Origin: Desulfosporosinus sp.
GTDB taxonomy: Bacteria; Bacillota; Desulfitobacteriia; Desulfitobacteriales; Desulfitobacteriaceae
Assembly (NCBI GenBank): GCA_027353165.1
Contig: DAIEHY010000008.1
Span: 1-34,583, forward strand
Direction of reading: 5' to 3'
DNA length: 34,583 nt
The notes beneath the pieces are model-generated. The model did not search any database. It saw only the letters and a program-made list of their open reading frames with translations, and was not told the DNA's origin. This document shows, in pieces, positions 1 to 10,004 of the stretch; position 1 is the stretch's first letter, and the number at the start of each line of letters is the position of its first letter. Both the position numbers and the translations under genes were made by a program.

Positions 1-363
1 CTCTTCCTTCTCTTCTTCACGGCTACATTCAGTACATACAGTCGTAAAAGGTATAGCCTCAAGTCGTTCATATGGAATTTCATGACCACAATGTTCACAC
101 TTTCCATACTCACCTTTTTCAAAACGCTCTAAAGCGGCGTCTATCGTTTCTACTTTATGAAGCAATCGATCATGTTGAGCGACGTCTCGTGACCGTTGAT
201 AAACCTCTGTACCAATATCAGCAGGGTGATTATCGATGAGCGATAATTCCCCTAATGACTCTCTCATATCTCCGTTAAAAAGCTCTGTCGCCGCTTCTAT
301 CGAAGCTATTTTCTCTTTTTGGAGTGTTTCGATCAAGCTTTTATAAGATGTTTGATCTTTCAT
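1..363 (-). CDS. TraR/DksA-family zinc-finger protein (YteA-like), C-terminus cut by window edge
   Basis: Own translation from ATG (complement of 361-363) gives MKDQTSYKSLIETLQKEKIASIEAATELFNGDMRESLGELSLIDNHPADIGTEVYQRSRD...CEHCGHEIPYERLEAIPFTTVCTEC; C4 zinc finger CxxC-17-CxxC; GGAGG Shine-Dalgarno upstream. Not in the ORF track because it runs off the window. Confidence 0.88.
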   Translation of the reverse strand, partial: MKDQTSYKSLIETLQKEKIASIEAATELFNGDMRESLGELSLIDNHPADIGTEVYQRSRDVAQHDRLLHKVETIDAALERFEKGEYGKCEHCGHEIPYERLEAIPFTTVCTECSREEEKEE

Positions 364-383
364 TTTCTTGCCTCCGATCATAT

Positions 384-749
384 CTATGGCTGGTGAACAT
401 ACCTACTTAGTTCTGCGATAAACCCTCCAATGACTGGTAGATTAAGGACAACGATGCGTTTTAATAGGAAATATGCAACTCCGGCTAACAAGCCTGCTCC
501 CAAAGCCGTGCCAAGTCCACGCAATAGACCTACTAAAAAATTAAACCAAAGAAGTCGCCCCGGACTATTCAGATAAGCAATATATTCTGCCAATCTCATT
601 TTTTCGAGAGTGACAGCCAATAAAGTGACCTGATGTCTTAATCCAACTAACTCCTGAACGCTGACTGGATCGGCTAATTTTTCATTTTTTGAGGGTATTA
701 AACTCGTTTTTTTCTCTTCATCCGATACAACCACGTTTTCACCCCACAT
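384..749 (-). CDS. Small membrane protein, DUF5665-like
   Basis: 121 aa ORF with WFNFLVGLLRGLGTALGAGLLAGVAYFLLKRIV transmembrane segment, resembling the DUF5665 family. Confidence 0.7.
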   Translation of the reverse strand: MWGENVVVSDEEKKTSLIPSKNEKLADPVSVQELVGLRHQVTLLAVTLEKMRLAEYIAYLNSPGRLLWFNFLVGLLRGLGTALGAGLLAGVAYFLLKRIVVLNLPVIGGFIAELSRYVHQP

Positions 750-833
750 TAATAATTAGTGTTCCCAGCGCTTTAAAATTTACACTGGCCTATAATTTTA
801 AAACAAGTTCTAAGATGGTTCAAAATCAAAAAT

Positions 834-868
834 GGCTGTAATAAATCGTTTGATGATTTATTACAGCT
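834..868 (-). terminator. Intrinsic terminator downstream of pduL
   Basis: On minus strand AGCTGTAATAAATC-atcaaac-GATTTATTACAGCC followed by ATTTTTGATTTT. Confidence 0.75.
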
Positions 869-909
869 ATTCTTCAATATATGCTAATACCTTTTATTTT
901 ACTTCCGAA

Positions 910-1512
910 TCAACGAGCTACCTGGGAATGTTCATTAATCGAATAAATTTCCAGTTGTTGACCATTAACCAAACCAAACGCATTACCCTCATCCGTATCG
1001 ACATGTAAATCCAAGGAATAATCTGGGTTAACTCGCACGAGAACCTTTTCTAAAACTCCACCACGAGGACCCTGAACGATGGCCTGTACATGTTGGCCAT
1101 CTTCTAAAGAATACTTCAAAGCATCTTCTGGAGTCATATGGAGATGACGAGCCGCAATAATAACACCCTGTTCTAGGTGAACAAGCCCTTTTGGACCTTC
1201 GACATCAATGCCGGGAGTTCCTTCAATCTTTCCAGAATCTCTAACTGGCGGTTTAACACCGAGTTTAAACGTATCCGTACTTGAAAGCTCAACTTGAGAA
1301 GATTTTCTTGCAGGTCCTAAAATACGAACTCCGGGAATTGTCCCTTTCGGTCCAATCAGAGTAACAGTCTCTTCACAAGCAAACTGGCCAGGCTGACTGA
1401 GATCTTTCATTTTAGTCAAAGAATACCCTACCCCAAAAAGTGCTTCAATATGTTCTTGAGATAAATGAATGTGTCGATTAGAAATACCAACAGGGACTTT
1501 AAAAGTATCCAT
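910..1512 (-). CDS. pduL: Phosphate propanoyltransferase (PduL-type phosphotransacylase)
   Basis: VPVGISNRHIHLSQEHIEALFG and AARHLHMTPEDA motifs typical of PduL; 200 aa. Confidence 0.93.
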   Translation of the reverse strand: MDTFKVPVGISNRHIHLSQEHIEALFGVGYSLTKMKDLSQPGQFACEETVTLIGPKGTIPGVRILGPARKSSQVELSSTDTFKLGVKPPVRDSGKIEGTPGIDVEGPKGLVHLEQGVIIAARHLHMTPEDALKYSLEDGQHVQAIVQGPRGGVLEKVLVRVNPDYSLDLHVDTDEGNAFGLVNGQQLEIYSINEHSQVAR

Positions 1513-1558
1513 TATGTTTCAACCTCCCTTTTCCTAGTATGCACTGAAAAGATATAAA

Positions 1559-1715
1559 GAAAACTTGGCTAGCGCCCGAAGACACTGTCTTCGCACGTGT
1601 AAACCAGCTTGCAGCCTTGGCGAAGGCGGTCGCCTTAGTTGCACTTATGCTTCCAGAAAGTAACGAAGTTATACTTTCTGACTAGTATAAAAAACCTGGC
1701 TAATGCCAAGTTTTC
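1559..1715. repeat. Palindrome-rich intergenic element with 11-bp terminal inverted repeats (MITE/REP-like candidate)
   Basis: Left arm GAAAACTTGGC (1559-1569), right arm GCCAAGTTTTC (1705-1715); internal palindromes GAAGACAcTGTCTTC (1578-1592), AAGGCGgtCGCCTT (1623-1636), CAGAAAGTA-9nt-TACTTTCTG (1654-1680). Confidence 0.55.
1686..1712 (-). terminator. Probable intrinsic terminator downstream of comB
   Basis: Minus strand AACTTGGC-ATTA-GCCAGGTT followed by TTTTTATA. Confidence 0.6.
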
Positions 1716-1819
1716 AAATTGGCAGAAGATACATTAACTGTACTTCTGCTATTATACTTCATTTTAAATTAGAAAAAAATTTATTATTTGTTCACATTAT
1801 TTAGAAAAAGAGTCAATAA

Positions 1820-2551
1820 TTATTCCCTCGTCGACCACACAATTTCACCTTCTTGAAACACTGGCACGATCGGCAGAATGTTAGGCGTAGAGCAATAGAT
1901 TAAATCACGTTCAAAACCTAAGGAAATAAGTTTTTTTCCGTGAACCGAATTACGGATCGTGTCTACGAGATGTTCCTCTGAGCTTCGATATAGCATACGA
2001 GCAGCTTCGCCGAGATCATTAAGTGAATTATCTATTCCCATCGTTTCAATAAACATTCCTGCACATAGTATGTCAGGAAGGTCAAAACGATCTTCCGTGC
2101 CCGCGCAAATTACCACGATTCCTTCAAGTTTTTGATTTCTATCAAATTCCCTCAAAATCGCCAAGACGATACTTTGCATATTTATAAAAGAGGCAATCCA
2201 GATCATGGGAGCAGCGATTGAATCTCGTATTGCCCGAGTACCGTTAGTTGTCGTCATTATGACTCTTCTGCCCCCCACTTTTTCCGGAACGTAGTCAAAC
2301 GGCGAATTACCTAGATCAAACCCTTCAATTATTAGCGAATCTCGTTCCCCTCCCAATAATGAGCCGGGAATAGTTAAACGTTTTTCAAGCGCCTCTTCCG
2401 AAGTCAGCACAGGTATAATTGCTTGGCACCCATTTGCTAAAGCAGTTACAATTGTGCTTGTCGCCCTTAAAACATCAATTACGATCACTAATTTATCTTC
2501 TAAATAGGGCATCCGCGGAGAACCAGCACTTGGTAATACTTCAATCTGCAT
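1820..2551 (-). CDS. comB: 2-phosphosulfolactate phosphatase family protein (ComB-like)
   Basis: VIVIDVLRATSTIVTALANG, LGGERDSLIIEGFDLGNSPFDY, MTTTNGTRAI and CAGTEDRFDLPDILCAG motifs. Confidence 0.88.
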   Translation of the reverse strand: MQIEVLPSAGSPRMPYLEDKLVIVIDVLRATSTIVTALANGCQAIIPVLTSEEALEKRLTIPGSLLGGERDSLIIEGFDLGNSPFDYVPEKVGGRRVIMTTTNGTRAIRDSIAAPMIWIASFINMQSIVLAILREFDRNQKLEGIVVICAGTEDRFDLPDILCAGMFIETMGIDNSLNDLGEAARMLYRSSEEHLVDTIRNSVHGKKLISLGFERDLIYCSTPNILPIVPVFQEGEIVWSTRE

Positions 2552-2692
2552 ACGATCACCCCCATTAAGGAAATGCCCATTATGGCAAAAATTCGAATGT
2601 ACTTAAAAATTAGTTACTCTATTTGTATATATTCAACTTTTTTGTCGTAAATCCTGCATTTTCTTCAAATATTAAACAATCATCAGCTCCAG

Positions 2693-3505
2693 CTACCGTT
2701 TTTTTGTCCAAGCATCTGATCTGTATTTAAGGAGCGCCTCTTCCTTCAAGAGTATTTCTTGAACTGTTAGTTGACTATTTAAGAGTTTAATTCCCATAAT
2801 ATCGCAAAAACCGGTACAAATTTCTTGTTCTAACTCTTCGCGTTCAATAGGTCGAGTCCACACTTCATCCAGTGCACAAGCTTTAGCCTTAAACCCTGCC
2901 ATCAATCTCTCCCTTACCCCATCACTTGAAAACTTAAGAAGCTTAAAGAGCCGCTCAACTTCAAAATGGAGCAAGATGGACCCATGTTGTAGGAGCACAC
3001 CCTCTTTTCGAACTTGAGCACTCCCTACAAGTTTACGACCATCAACAACTAATTCATACCAAGAGGGAGCATCGAAACACATAGCGGATCGATCCTGCAG
3101 TTTTCCTCCGTTGGTAACCATTTCGGCATCAACCCCCAAGGTTCGAAAGCCTTTTAATAGAGCTTGACTAATCTTCAGATAGGATTCAATCACGGTCCCA
3201 GTGACGTTAGGATTTAGCTCCGGGGCTATAACACTATAAGTCAGTTCATATTCGTGTAATACTGCCCTTCCGCCCGTTGGACGACGGACAATATCAATCC
3301 CTTCAACTCGGCAGGATGCTTCATCGACCTCTTTATTGTAACTTTGAGCATAACCTAAAGAAAGAGTCGCAGGGTTCCACCCGTAAAATCTTAGCACCGG
3401 TTGAGGATCCACTGTATGGGCCATTGAAAGAAGAAGCGCTTCGTCTATGGCCATATTTTCTGCACCGCTATGCACTTTATATGGTAAGTATCGCCAATTT
3501 ATCAT
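2693..3505 (-). CDS. lipM: Octanoyl-[GcvH]:protein N-octanoyltransferase, LipM-like
   Basis: RFYGWNPATLSLGY, RRPTGGRAVLH, CFDAPSWYELVVDGRKLVGSAQVRKEGVLLQHGSIL; the Cys in the CFDAPS motif matches LipM-type transferases rather than ATP-dependent LplA. Confidence 0.85.
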   Translation of the reverse strand: MINWRYLPYKVHSGAENMAIDEALLLSMAHTVDPQPVLRFYGWNPATLSLGYAQSYNKEVDEASCRVEGIDIVRRPTGGRAVLHEYELTYSVIAPELNPNVTGTVIESYLKISQALLKGFRTLGVDAEMVTNGGKLQDRSAMCFDAPSWYELVVDGRKLVGSAQVRKEGVLLQHGSILLHFEVERLFKLLKFSSDGVRERLMAGFKAKACALDEVWTRPIEREELEQEICTGFCDIMGIKLLNSQLTVQEILLKEEALLKYRSDAWTKKR

Positions 3506-3506
3506 A

Positions 3507-4487
3507 CTACACTCCCTCCTCGGTCCTCATTAGCTTCGCTTCTACTTTGATATATCCCCAGGCGACTTCAACTTCGTTAGGAGTTAGAAGCCTAGGATAA
3601 TTAAAGAGTTCTTCTCCAGGAGTTTCGTTATAGTACGGTCGATTACATCCCTTGCACCCAGAGGTCTGAAATGGTTCTCCCCCCCGCGTGTTTTGGAGTT
3701 CATCGATATTCAGGTAGAAATCAGCGACTTTACCCTCACGAAAACGGAATTGATCTGCTCGTGCCAAGCCTTGCCGAATTAAATCGTGGGCGACCTGTAT
3801 TCGACGATAATGAGGCATCTCCGGTGGTTTTATTCCTTCCATACGCGTCCCTTTGACTGGCGTGAATGCAAAGAGTGCCACAGTAATTCCACGATCGTAC
3901 AAGGTCTGAAGACAGTTAACCATCTCTTCTTCACTTTCCCCTAAGCCAACAATCAAATGTGTCGCCATATGTCCAGGGAACTTTTCTGCTGCATCAAGGA
4001 GTAACGTAAAGCGTTCATTCCAGGATCCATCTTTAGTCTGAGCATATATCTCCGGTGTCGCTCCATCCAATGCAATGCTGATATGATCGACGCCAAGATC
4101 CAATAATTCTTCAACTTCTTCTATGGTGCGTGGTCCTGCGGACACGCAAATGGGTAAGCGAGAATTGTCTCTCACCCGTTTTACCCATTCCTTAGTTTCT
4201 TCCAAAGCGACCTGGTCTTGCACCACTTGAAAACAAACTCGCTGCAATACGGATTGGGCCTCCGGAAAAGCCATCCCTTCAAGAATTTCTTGCCCTTCAA
4301 ATTTTGGCCAACTGATTCTGGAAAGGAGATCTGCTCGAGCGCCACTATTACGCGCTTGCGCGCAAAAGGCGCAGTTGAATCGGCAATGTTCTCCAACCAT
4401 CAGATAAGCGGTGGTAGGTAGAGCGTCCACTTTAACCCTTTTCAGGCCTAATACTTTTGCCGTACCTAAAGAACATCGAATCGTCAT
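3507..4487 (-). CDS. Radical SAM protein, LipS1/LipS2-type lipoyl synthase component
   Basis: CRFNCAFC (CxxxCxxC) radical SAM motif plus C-terminal SGCKGCNRPYYNETPGEELFNYPR. The track starts at GTG 4499; an ATG at 4487 preceded by GGAGAGGAG forms an ATGA overlap with the upstream gene and is the likelier start. Confidence 0.78.
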   Translation of the reverse strand: MTIRCSLGTAKVLGLKRVKVDALPTTAYLMVGEHCRFNCAFCAQARNSGARADLLSRISWPKFEGQEILEGMAFPEAQSVLQRVCFQVVQDQVALEETKEWVKRVRDNSRLPICVSAGPRTIEEVEELLDLGVDHISIALDGATPEIYAQTKDGSWNERFTLLLDAAEKFPGHMATHLIVGLGESEEEMVNCLQTLYDRGITVALFAFTPVKGTRMEGIKPPEMPHYRRIQVAHDLIRQGLARADQFRFREGKVADFYLNIDELQNTRGGEPFQTSGCKGCNRPYYNETPGEELFNYPRLLTPNEVEVAWGYIKVEAKLMRTEEGV

Positions 4488-5371
4488 AATGCACAACACT
4501 CCTCTCCTTTGATCACTCGCAACCCCAATTCCTCTGCTCTACGACGTGCCCTTGGGGTTGGCATAACTAGCCGGTTTAAACCTAAGGATACCGCTGCTTC
4601 ATCTAAAACTTGACGATATTTCCCTTTGGGGCGCATACAACCTAAGGCTAATGGCACGTCCGGAAAACGCACTCTGGCCTTAGCTAAGAAACGAACAACC
4701 TCCTCCACCGGAAGCGGCTGACGCAAGGCATATCTGGTCCCTGGTGTCGGAATAAAAACATTAAATACTAGTCCAGTAAACCCAAGTTCTTGGAGCGCAT
4801 CTAAAGCCCTTTCCTCTCCACCCCATTTGCCCCCTCTCAGGCCAAGGGTTAGATGGGGAATAACTGGAACGACTTCTCGAAGACCAACGTAAACACGACG
4901 GTAGTCTTCCGGCCCTTGCTTTAGCCCATAAACCTCTTGTATTGTTTCGCGGTCGGCAACAAAGTCGAACGAGACAACGTCCGCTAAACCTTTCAGCAAA
5001 GAGATTTCCTTCCCATCTAGCAATCCAACATGAAAATTCAAACGCACACTCTGTTTAAGATCATATAGAAACTCCAGATGTTCTTCAAATGGGACTTTCC
5101 CCTCAATCGTACACCCTCCACTTACGAGTGCACTCCGAAACGTTAAGTTAGAATCGAGTGACCCATCAACCTTCATTTCACTAACACTCCGCATTCCTTT
5201 GAGGTAATGTCCCCCACAGTGTGCACAATTCAAGGCACAAGCCTGCCCGGTAAGCGTAATGCTCTCCGTCAAGGAAGGAAAGTCAAACCATATTTCGTCG
5301 GTAAAATGTTTCTTCCGTGCTTCCCAAGCGCGACGAATTAACACTTTAGTCTCTAAGTCTTTAGATTCCAT
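4484..5371 (-). CDS. Radical SAM protein, partner lipoyl synthase component (LipS1/LipS2-like)
   Basis: CALNCAHC (CxxxCxxC) motif, radical SAM barrel (HVGLLDG..., LTLGLRGG...), coupled by ATGA to the next radical SAM gene. Confidence 0.75.
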   Translation of the reverse strand: MESKDLETKVLIRRAWEARKKHFTDEIWFDFPSLTESITLTGQACALNCAHCGGHYLKGMRSVSEMKVDGSLDSNLTFRSALVSGGCTIEGKVPFEEHLEFLYDLKQSVRLNFHVGLLDGKEISLLKGLADVVSFDFVADRETIQEVYGLKQGPEDYRRVYVGLREVVPVIPHLTLGLRGGKWGGEERALDALQELGFTGLVFNVFIPTPGTRYALRQPLPVEEVVRFLAKARVRFPDVPLALGCMRPKGKYRQVLDEAAVSLGLNRLVMPTPRARRRAEELGLRVIKGEECCAL

Positions 5372-5397
5372 CTCTTCCTCCTCTTCGTAATTCCGGG

Positions 5398-5423
5398 AAA
5401 AGCCGCCCTTAAAGAGCGGCTTT
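5398..5423 (-). terminator. Weak terminator/attenuator-like hairpin between gcvPB and the radical SAM gene
   Basis: Minus strand AAAGCCGC-tctttaagg-GCGGCTTTT; short U-run followed by CCC. Confidence 0.45.
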
Positions 5424-5465
5424 ACTTATAACTAAGTTTATTCTGTTGCTGTCACAAATCTCCTG

Positions 5466-6932
5466 CTAATTACTCTCTTTGCGCCAACGTAAGTTAGGCT
5501 TCCGTACTGCACCCACTTCATCTAACCGCGTCACTAACGTAGTATAGGGAGCATTCTTAACCAGATCTGGAGTACTAGTCGCTTCCTCTGCAATCTTGAT
5601 GAGGATCTTAGCAAATTCGTCCAGAGTTTCAATGCTTTCCGTCTCCGTCGGCTCAATCATCATAGCCTCTTCAACAATGATTGGGAAATAGATGGTCGGA
5701 GGATGATAACCATAATCTAATAAACGCTTAGCAATATCTAACGTATGCACCCCAGTAGCCTTAAGATTTTTCGGGGTAATAATAAATTCATGTTGACAAA
5801 CCCTATCGAAGGGCAGGAAATAATGTTCCTTAAGAATGCTCATTAAATAATTGGCATTCAAAACTGCGTTTTCCGAAGCAGAGCGCAAACCTTCTCCCCC
5901 GAGGCTACGTATATATGCGTATGCTCTAACCAATATCGAGAAATTTGCGTAAAACGAGCGAACCCGTCCGATCGAAAGAGGCATATCATACTTTAATGTA
6001 AAGGTTCCATCCTCTCTTCGCACCACCAATGGTTTTGGGAGAAATGGAGCCAAAAACTTTTTGACCCCCACTGGGCCAGATCCTGGTCCTCCACCCCCGT
6101 GAGGTGTGGAGAATGTCTTGTGCAAATTGAGATGTATTACATCAAAGCCCATGTCTCCAGGACGGGTGATACCCATAATCGCATTGGTATTCGCTCCATC
6201 ATAGTATAATAATCCCCCTGCGTCATGAACCAGCTTGGTAATTTGTTGAATATTTTCATCGAATAGACCCACTGTATTAGGATTTGTCAGCATTAGCGCT
6301 GCAACTTCATCATTAACAACTTTTTTCAAAGCCTCCAGATCAACTCCACCACGGTCGTTGGAGGGTATCTGAATAATTTCATAGCCAGCCATCGCTGCCG
6401 TCGCAGGATTCGTTCCATGAGCAGAATCTGGGACAATCACTTTCGTGCGTTTATGATCTCCACGGTGATTATGATACGCTTTGATGATTAATATCCCAGT
6501 CATTTCCCCATGGGCACCAGCCGCTGGCTGAAGAGTAAACTCATCCATTCCAGCCAATTCGCAGAGATCCTCTTGAAGTTCCGCCATTAGCTGCAAAGCG
6601 CCTTGAGTCAAAGCTTCAGGCTGATAAGGGTGAAGCGCTGTAAATCCAGTCAGACGGGACAACATTTCATTAACCTTTGGGTTATATTTCATAGTACAAG
6701 ATCCTAATGGATAAAACCCGGTGTCCACTCCATGATTGAACGTCGAAAGGCGAGTAAAGTGACGAACCACGTCCACTTCAGCTAGTTCAGGGAGTTGCGG
6801 TTCTTGTTGCCGCAATAAAGAATTAGGTATTATAGTTTCAACCGGAACTTCAGGTACATCACAAGAAGGTAAACTAACCGCACTGCGCCCAGGAGCACTG
6901 AGATCAAAAATTAATGGTTCTAATGCTTTCAT
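5466..6932 (-). CDS. gcvPB: Glycine dehydrogenase (decarboxylating) subunit 2
   Basis: [47 protein letters not shown] (PLP lysine region); 4-bp overlap with gcvPA. Confidence 0.97.
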   Translation of the reverse strand: MKALEPLIFDLSAPGRSAVSLPSCDVPEVPVETIIPNSLLRQQEPQLPELAEVDVVRHFTRLSTFNHGVDTGFYPLGSCTMKYNPKVNEMLSRLTGFTALHPYQPEALTQGALQLMAELQEDLCELAGMDEFTLQPAAGAHGEMTGILIIKAYHNHRGDHKRTKVIVPDSAHGTNPATAAMAGYEIIQIPSNDRGGVDLEALKKVVNDEVAALMLTNPNTVGLFDENIQQITKLVHDAGGLLYYDGANTNAIMGITRPGDMGFDVIHLNLHKTFSTPHGGGGPGSGPVGVKKFLAPFLPKPLVVRREDGTFTLKYDMPLSIGRVRSFYANFSILVRAYAYIRSLGGEGLRSASENAVLNANYLMSILKEHYFLPFDRVCQHEFIITPKNLKATGVHTLDIAKRLLDYGYHPPTIYFPIIVEEAMMIEPTETESIETLDEFAKILIKIAEEATSTPDLVKNAPYTTLVTRLDEVGAVRKPNLRWRKESN

Positions 6933-8269
6933 TGGATTTCCCCCAATCTGGCCACGAGCCGGTCAATATCAGCTTTACTCTTTGTTTCAGTCACACAGAA
7001 TAGGAGGTGATGATCTAATTCCGGATAGAATCGAGCTAAATCAAGTCCCCCGATAATCTGATCGTTTAATAGTAAAGCATTGACACGAGCAGGTTCAATC
7101 GTCGTCTCAATGACAAATTCATGGAAGAAAGGTCCTGAAAAAGCCATCTTCATGCCAGGTATTCTGGCAATCTCCTGCGCAGCATAGTGCGCATTCTGCA
7201 AATTCAAATACGCTAAGTTTTTAAGCCCGGTTTTTCCAAGTGCACTCAAATGCATGGTAAAGGCTAAGGCGCAAAGCGCTTCATTAGAGCATATATTAGA
7301 AGTTGCCTTTTCTCGACGAATGTGTTGTTCACGAGCCTGAAGGGTTAGAACAAACCCTTTCTTACCGTTTTTATCCGTTGTTGCCCCAACAATCCGTCCT
7401 GGCATTCTTCGAACAAACTTATCTCGGCAGGCTAAAAAGCCTAGGTACGGACCTCCGAAATTTAGAGGATTCCCAAAGGGCTGCCCCTCACCAACCACAA
7501 TATCAGCCCCACATTCCCCTGGGGGTTTAAGTAACCCCAAAGAAACCGGATTAACTGACATAACCACCAAGACCCCTTTAGCATGGGCGAGTTGTACTAT
7601 TTCTTCCGCTTTTTCAATGCTACCAAAGAAATTAGGATTTTGAATAAGTATGCCCGCAACATCCTCTTGAAGTGCCGACTCCAGAGCAAATCGATCAGTC
7701 TCACCATTCTTAAAAGGGATTTCTACGAGTTCAACGCCCCGCGGGGGTAGATAAGTTTTTAGAACGTCCCGATAATCAGGATGCACCGTTTGAAGCACGA
7801 GCACTTTGTCCCTTCGTGTCGCATCACAAGTCATGAGAGCAGCCTCTGCTAGAGCTGAGGCCCCATCATACATAGAAGCGTTGGCCACATCCATCCCGGT
7901 TAGTTCACAGACTAACGTTTGATATTCGTAAATTGCCTGTAAGGTCCCCTGACTAATTTCGGGCTGATACGGAGTATAGGCTGTATAAAACTCAGAACGT
8001 AACAACAATTGGTCTACGAAGCTTGGAATGTAATGTTCATAAGCCCCAGCTCCTAAGTAAGAAGTATACTCTTCTACAGTCTTATTCTGATTAGCTAATC
8101 CTTTTACGTGTTTCACTAAATCCTGCTCAGACATTCCTCCACGAATAGCTAAAGGACGTTGTAAGCGAACCTCCTGAGGAATATCCACAAAGAGTTCCTC
8201 GACTGATTTAACCCCAATACGGGCTAAAAGCCGCTCTTTTTGGCTGTCCGTATTCGGTACAAAGTTCAT
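6929..8269 (-). CDS. gcvPA: Glycine dehydrogenase (decarboxylating) subunit 1
   Basis: [49 protein letters not shown] motif. Confidence 0.97.
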   Translation of the reverse strand: MNFVPNTDSQKERLLARIGVKSVEELFVDIPQEVRLQRPLAIRGGMSEQDLVKHVKGLANQNKTVEEYTSYLGAGAYEHYIPSFVDQLLLRSEFYTAYTPYQPEISQGTLQAIYEYQTLVCELTGMDVANASMYDGASALAEAALMTCDATRRDKVLVLQTVHPDYRDVLKTYLPPRGVELVEIPFKNGETDRFALESALQEDVAGILIQNPNFFGSIEKAEEIVQLAHAKGVLVVMSVNPVSLGLLKPPGECGADIVVGEGQPFGNPLNFGGPYLGFLACRDKFVRRMPGRIVGATTDKNGKKGFVLTLQAREQHIRREKATSNICSNEALCALAFTMHLSALGKTGLKNLAYLNLQNAHYAAQEIARIPGMKMAFSGPFFHEFVIETTIEPARVNALLLNDQIIGGLDLARFYPELDHHLLFCVTETKSKADIDRLVARLGEIQ

Positions 8270-8270
8270 T

Positions 8271-8657
8271 CTAATGTTCCTCCTGTGCTAAATACGTTTC
8301 GTATTCGGCAACCGACATCATGTTATCGAGAGGGGATAAATCCTCAACTTCTACTTTAACCAACCAGCCTTCCCCATAGGGATCACTGTTCAGCAGATCC
8401 GGTGAATCCATAACCTGAGTATTCACTTCTACTACTTTTCCACTGACCGAAGCGTAAATATCTGAGACTGCTTTCACTGACTCTACAGTTCCATAAGATT
8501 TCCCGACTGTTACGGTCACGCCTTCCTCTGGGAGCTCAACAAATACAACATCCCCAAGACTTTCCTGGGCATGGTCTGTTATTCCAAACGTTACAATATT
8601 ACCTTCAACTCTGGCATATTCATGTTCTTTGTTATACTTCAGTTCAACTGGATTCAT
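8271..8657 (-). CDS. gcvH: Glycine cleavage system H protein
   Basis: [39 protein letters not shown], with lipoylation lysine in ESVKA. Confidence 0.97.
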   Translation of the reverse strand: MNPVELKYNKEHEYARVEGNIVTFGITDHAQESLGDVVFVELPEEGVTVTVGKSYGTVESVKAVSDIYASVSGKVVEVNTQVMDSPDLLNSDPYGEGWLVKVEVEDLSPLDNMMSVAEYETYLAQEEH

Positions 8658-8730
8658 ACGATCATCCTCCTCAAATTTTGATTATCTTACCCTCATAAAG
8701 GGAAATACCATTAAAAATAGTGAACTTCGA

Positions 8731-9828
8731 CTAGTTTCCTCGCTTGTAAAATAAAGATGGGATAATCTTAGCCTTCACTGCCTTTTCCCGAATAATAACG
8801 TCAATAGTCTCTCCTTGAATTGCCAAGTCAGAGCGGATTAACCCCAATGCAATATTTTTATTAAGAGTTGGGGAAAATGAACCAGAGGTAACAAATCCAA
8901 TTTCTTGGCCATTTTTTTGTAGCGGATAATGAGATCGGGCAATTCCTCGCTCAATCATTTCTAAACCCACTAGCTTGCGTGGAATTCCATTTTCTTTTTG
9001 AGCAAGGAGTACCTCGCGACCGATAAACCTTTCTTTATCTAGTTTCACGAAGATACCTAGCCCAGCTTCTAACGGAGAAATTTCAGCTCCTAATTCATGT
9101 CCATATAAAGGGAGCCGAGCTTCGAAGCGTAGTGTGTCGCGGGCTCCCAATCCAATGGGTTGTACACCCTCTGGAGCACCAGTTTCTAATATCTTCCTCC
9201 ATAATTTGCGACCATATTCAGGTGAAACATAGATCTCAAATCCATCTTCCCCTGTATAGCCTGTTCGCGAAATTAGGCACGGTGTTCCATCAATTTCACC
9301 ATGAACAAATCCATAATATTTAATTTGTGCTAAATCAGTGTTTGTGATACGTTGTAAAATCGTTTCCGATAGAGGTCCTTGCAAAGCAAGTTGCGCATAC
9401 TGTTCCGAAACGTTCTCAACACTTACGTTAAACTTTTCAGCTTGCTCGACAATCCAAGCATAATCCTTATCAACATTAGAAGCATTTACGACAAGAAAAA
9501 AGCGGTTCTCATTATAGCGATAAACGAGTAAATCGTCGACAACACCGCCATTTGGATAACACATTGGAGAATAAAGTATTTTTCCATCTTCTAGCTTACT
9601 GGCATCATTGGTAATCAGCATTTGAACAAAGGCCAAGGCTTCTGTTCCGCGAACATCAATCTCGCCCATATGCGAGACATCAAATAGCCCCGCCTTTGTC
9701 CGGACGGCATGGTGTTCTTCAATCACGCCAGCATATTGGACAGGCATTTCCCATCCGCCAAAGTCAATCAATTTGGCCTTTGCGGCCGTATGTTCCTCAT
9801 ATAGTGGGGTACGTTTTACTTCAACCAT
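8731..9828 (-). CDS. gcvT: Aminomethyltransferase (glycine cleavage T protein)
   Basis: DFGGWEMPVQYAGVIEEHHAVRTKAGLFDVSHMGEI motif; 365 aa. Confidence 0.97.
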   Translation of the reverse strand: MVEVKRTPLYEEHTAAKAKLIDFGGWEMPVQYAGVIEEHHAVRTKAGLFDVSHMGEIDVRGTEALAFVQMLITNDASKLEDGKILYSPMCYPNGGVVDDLLVYRYNENRFFLVVNASNVDKDYAWIVEQAEKFNVSVENVSEQYAQLALQGPLSETILQRITNTDLAQIKYYGFVHGEIDGTPCLISRTGYTGEDGFEIYVSPEYGRKLWRKILETGAPEGVQPIGLGARDTLRFEARLPLYGHELGAEISPLEAGLGIFVKLDKERFIGREVLLAQKENGIPRKLVGLEMIERGIARSHYPLQKNGQEIGFVTSGSFSPTLNKNIALGLIRSDLAIQGETIDVIIREKAVKAKIIPSLFYKRGN

Positions 9829-9880
9829 ATTCGAACACCTCCTCTTTCTAAATCAATATTAGATCTAACCGATCTGTGGC

Positions 9881-9925
9881 GCTTTCTGGTACCGACAGAC
9901 AGTCGGAAACCATCGCTCTGAAAGC
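9881..9925 (-). other. Long bulged hairpin in the gcvT 5' leader
   Basis: Minus strand GCTTTC-agagcga-TGGT-tt-CCGAC-tgtct-GTCGG-t-ACCA-GAAAGC; lies between the riboswitch terminator and the gcvT start. Confidence 0.5.
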
Positions 9926-10004
9926 TCATTTAGCATTAGACATCCCTCATATTATTCCACTAAGTTTTTGATACCACCCGTGAAAATGATTCCAAAAACC
10001 CCAA

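Noticed and set aside
1721-1749. Bulged hairpin GCAGAAG-a-TACA...TGTA-CTTCTGC next to the palindromic element
   Set aside because: Not followed by a U-run on the minus strand; probably part of the same structured intergenic region and not separately supportable.
3277-3600. Plus-strand ORF of 107 aa across the lipM/radical SAM junction
   Set aside because: Fully antisense to two confident coding regions; no recognisable domain.
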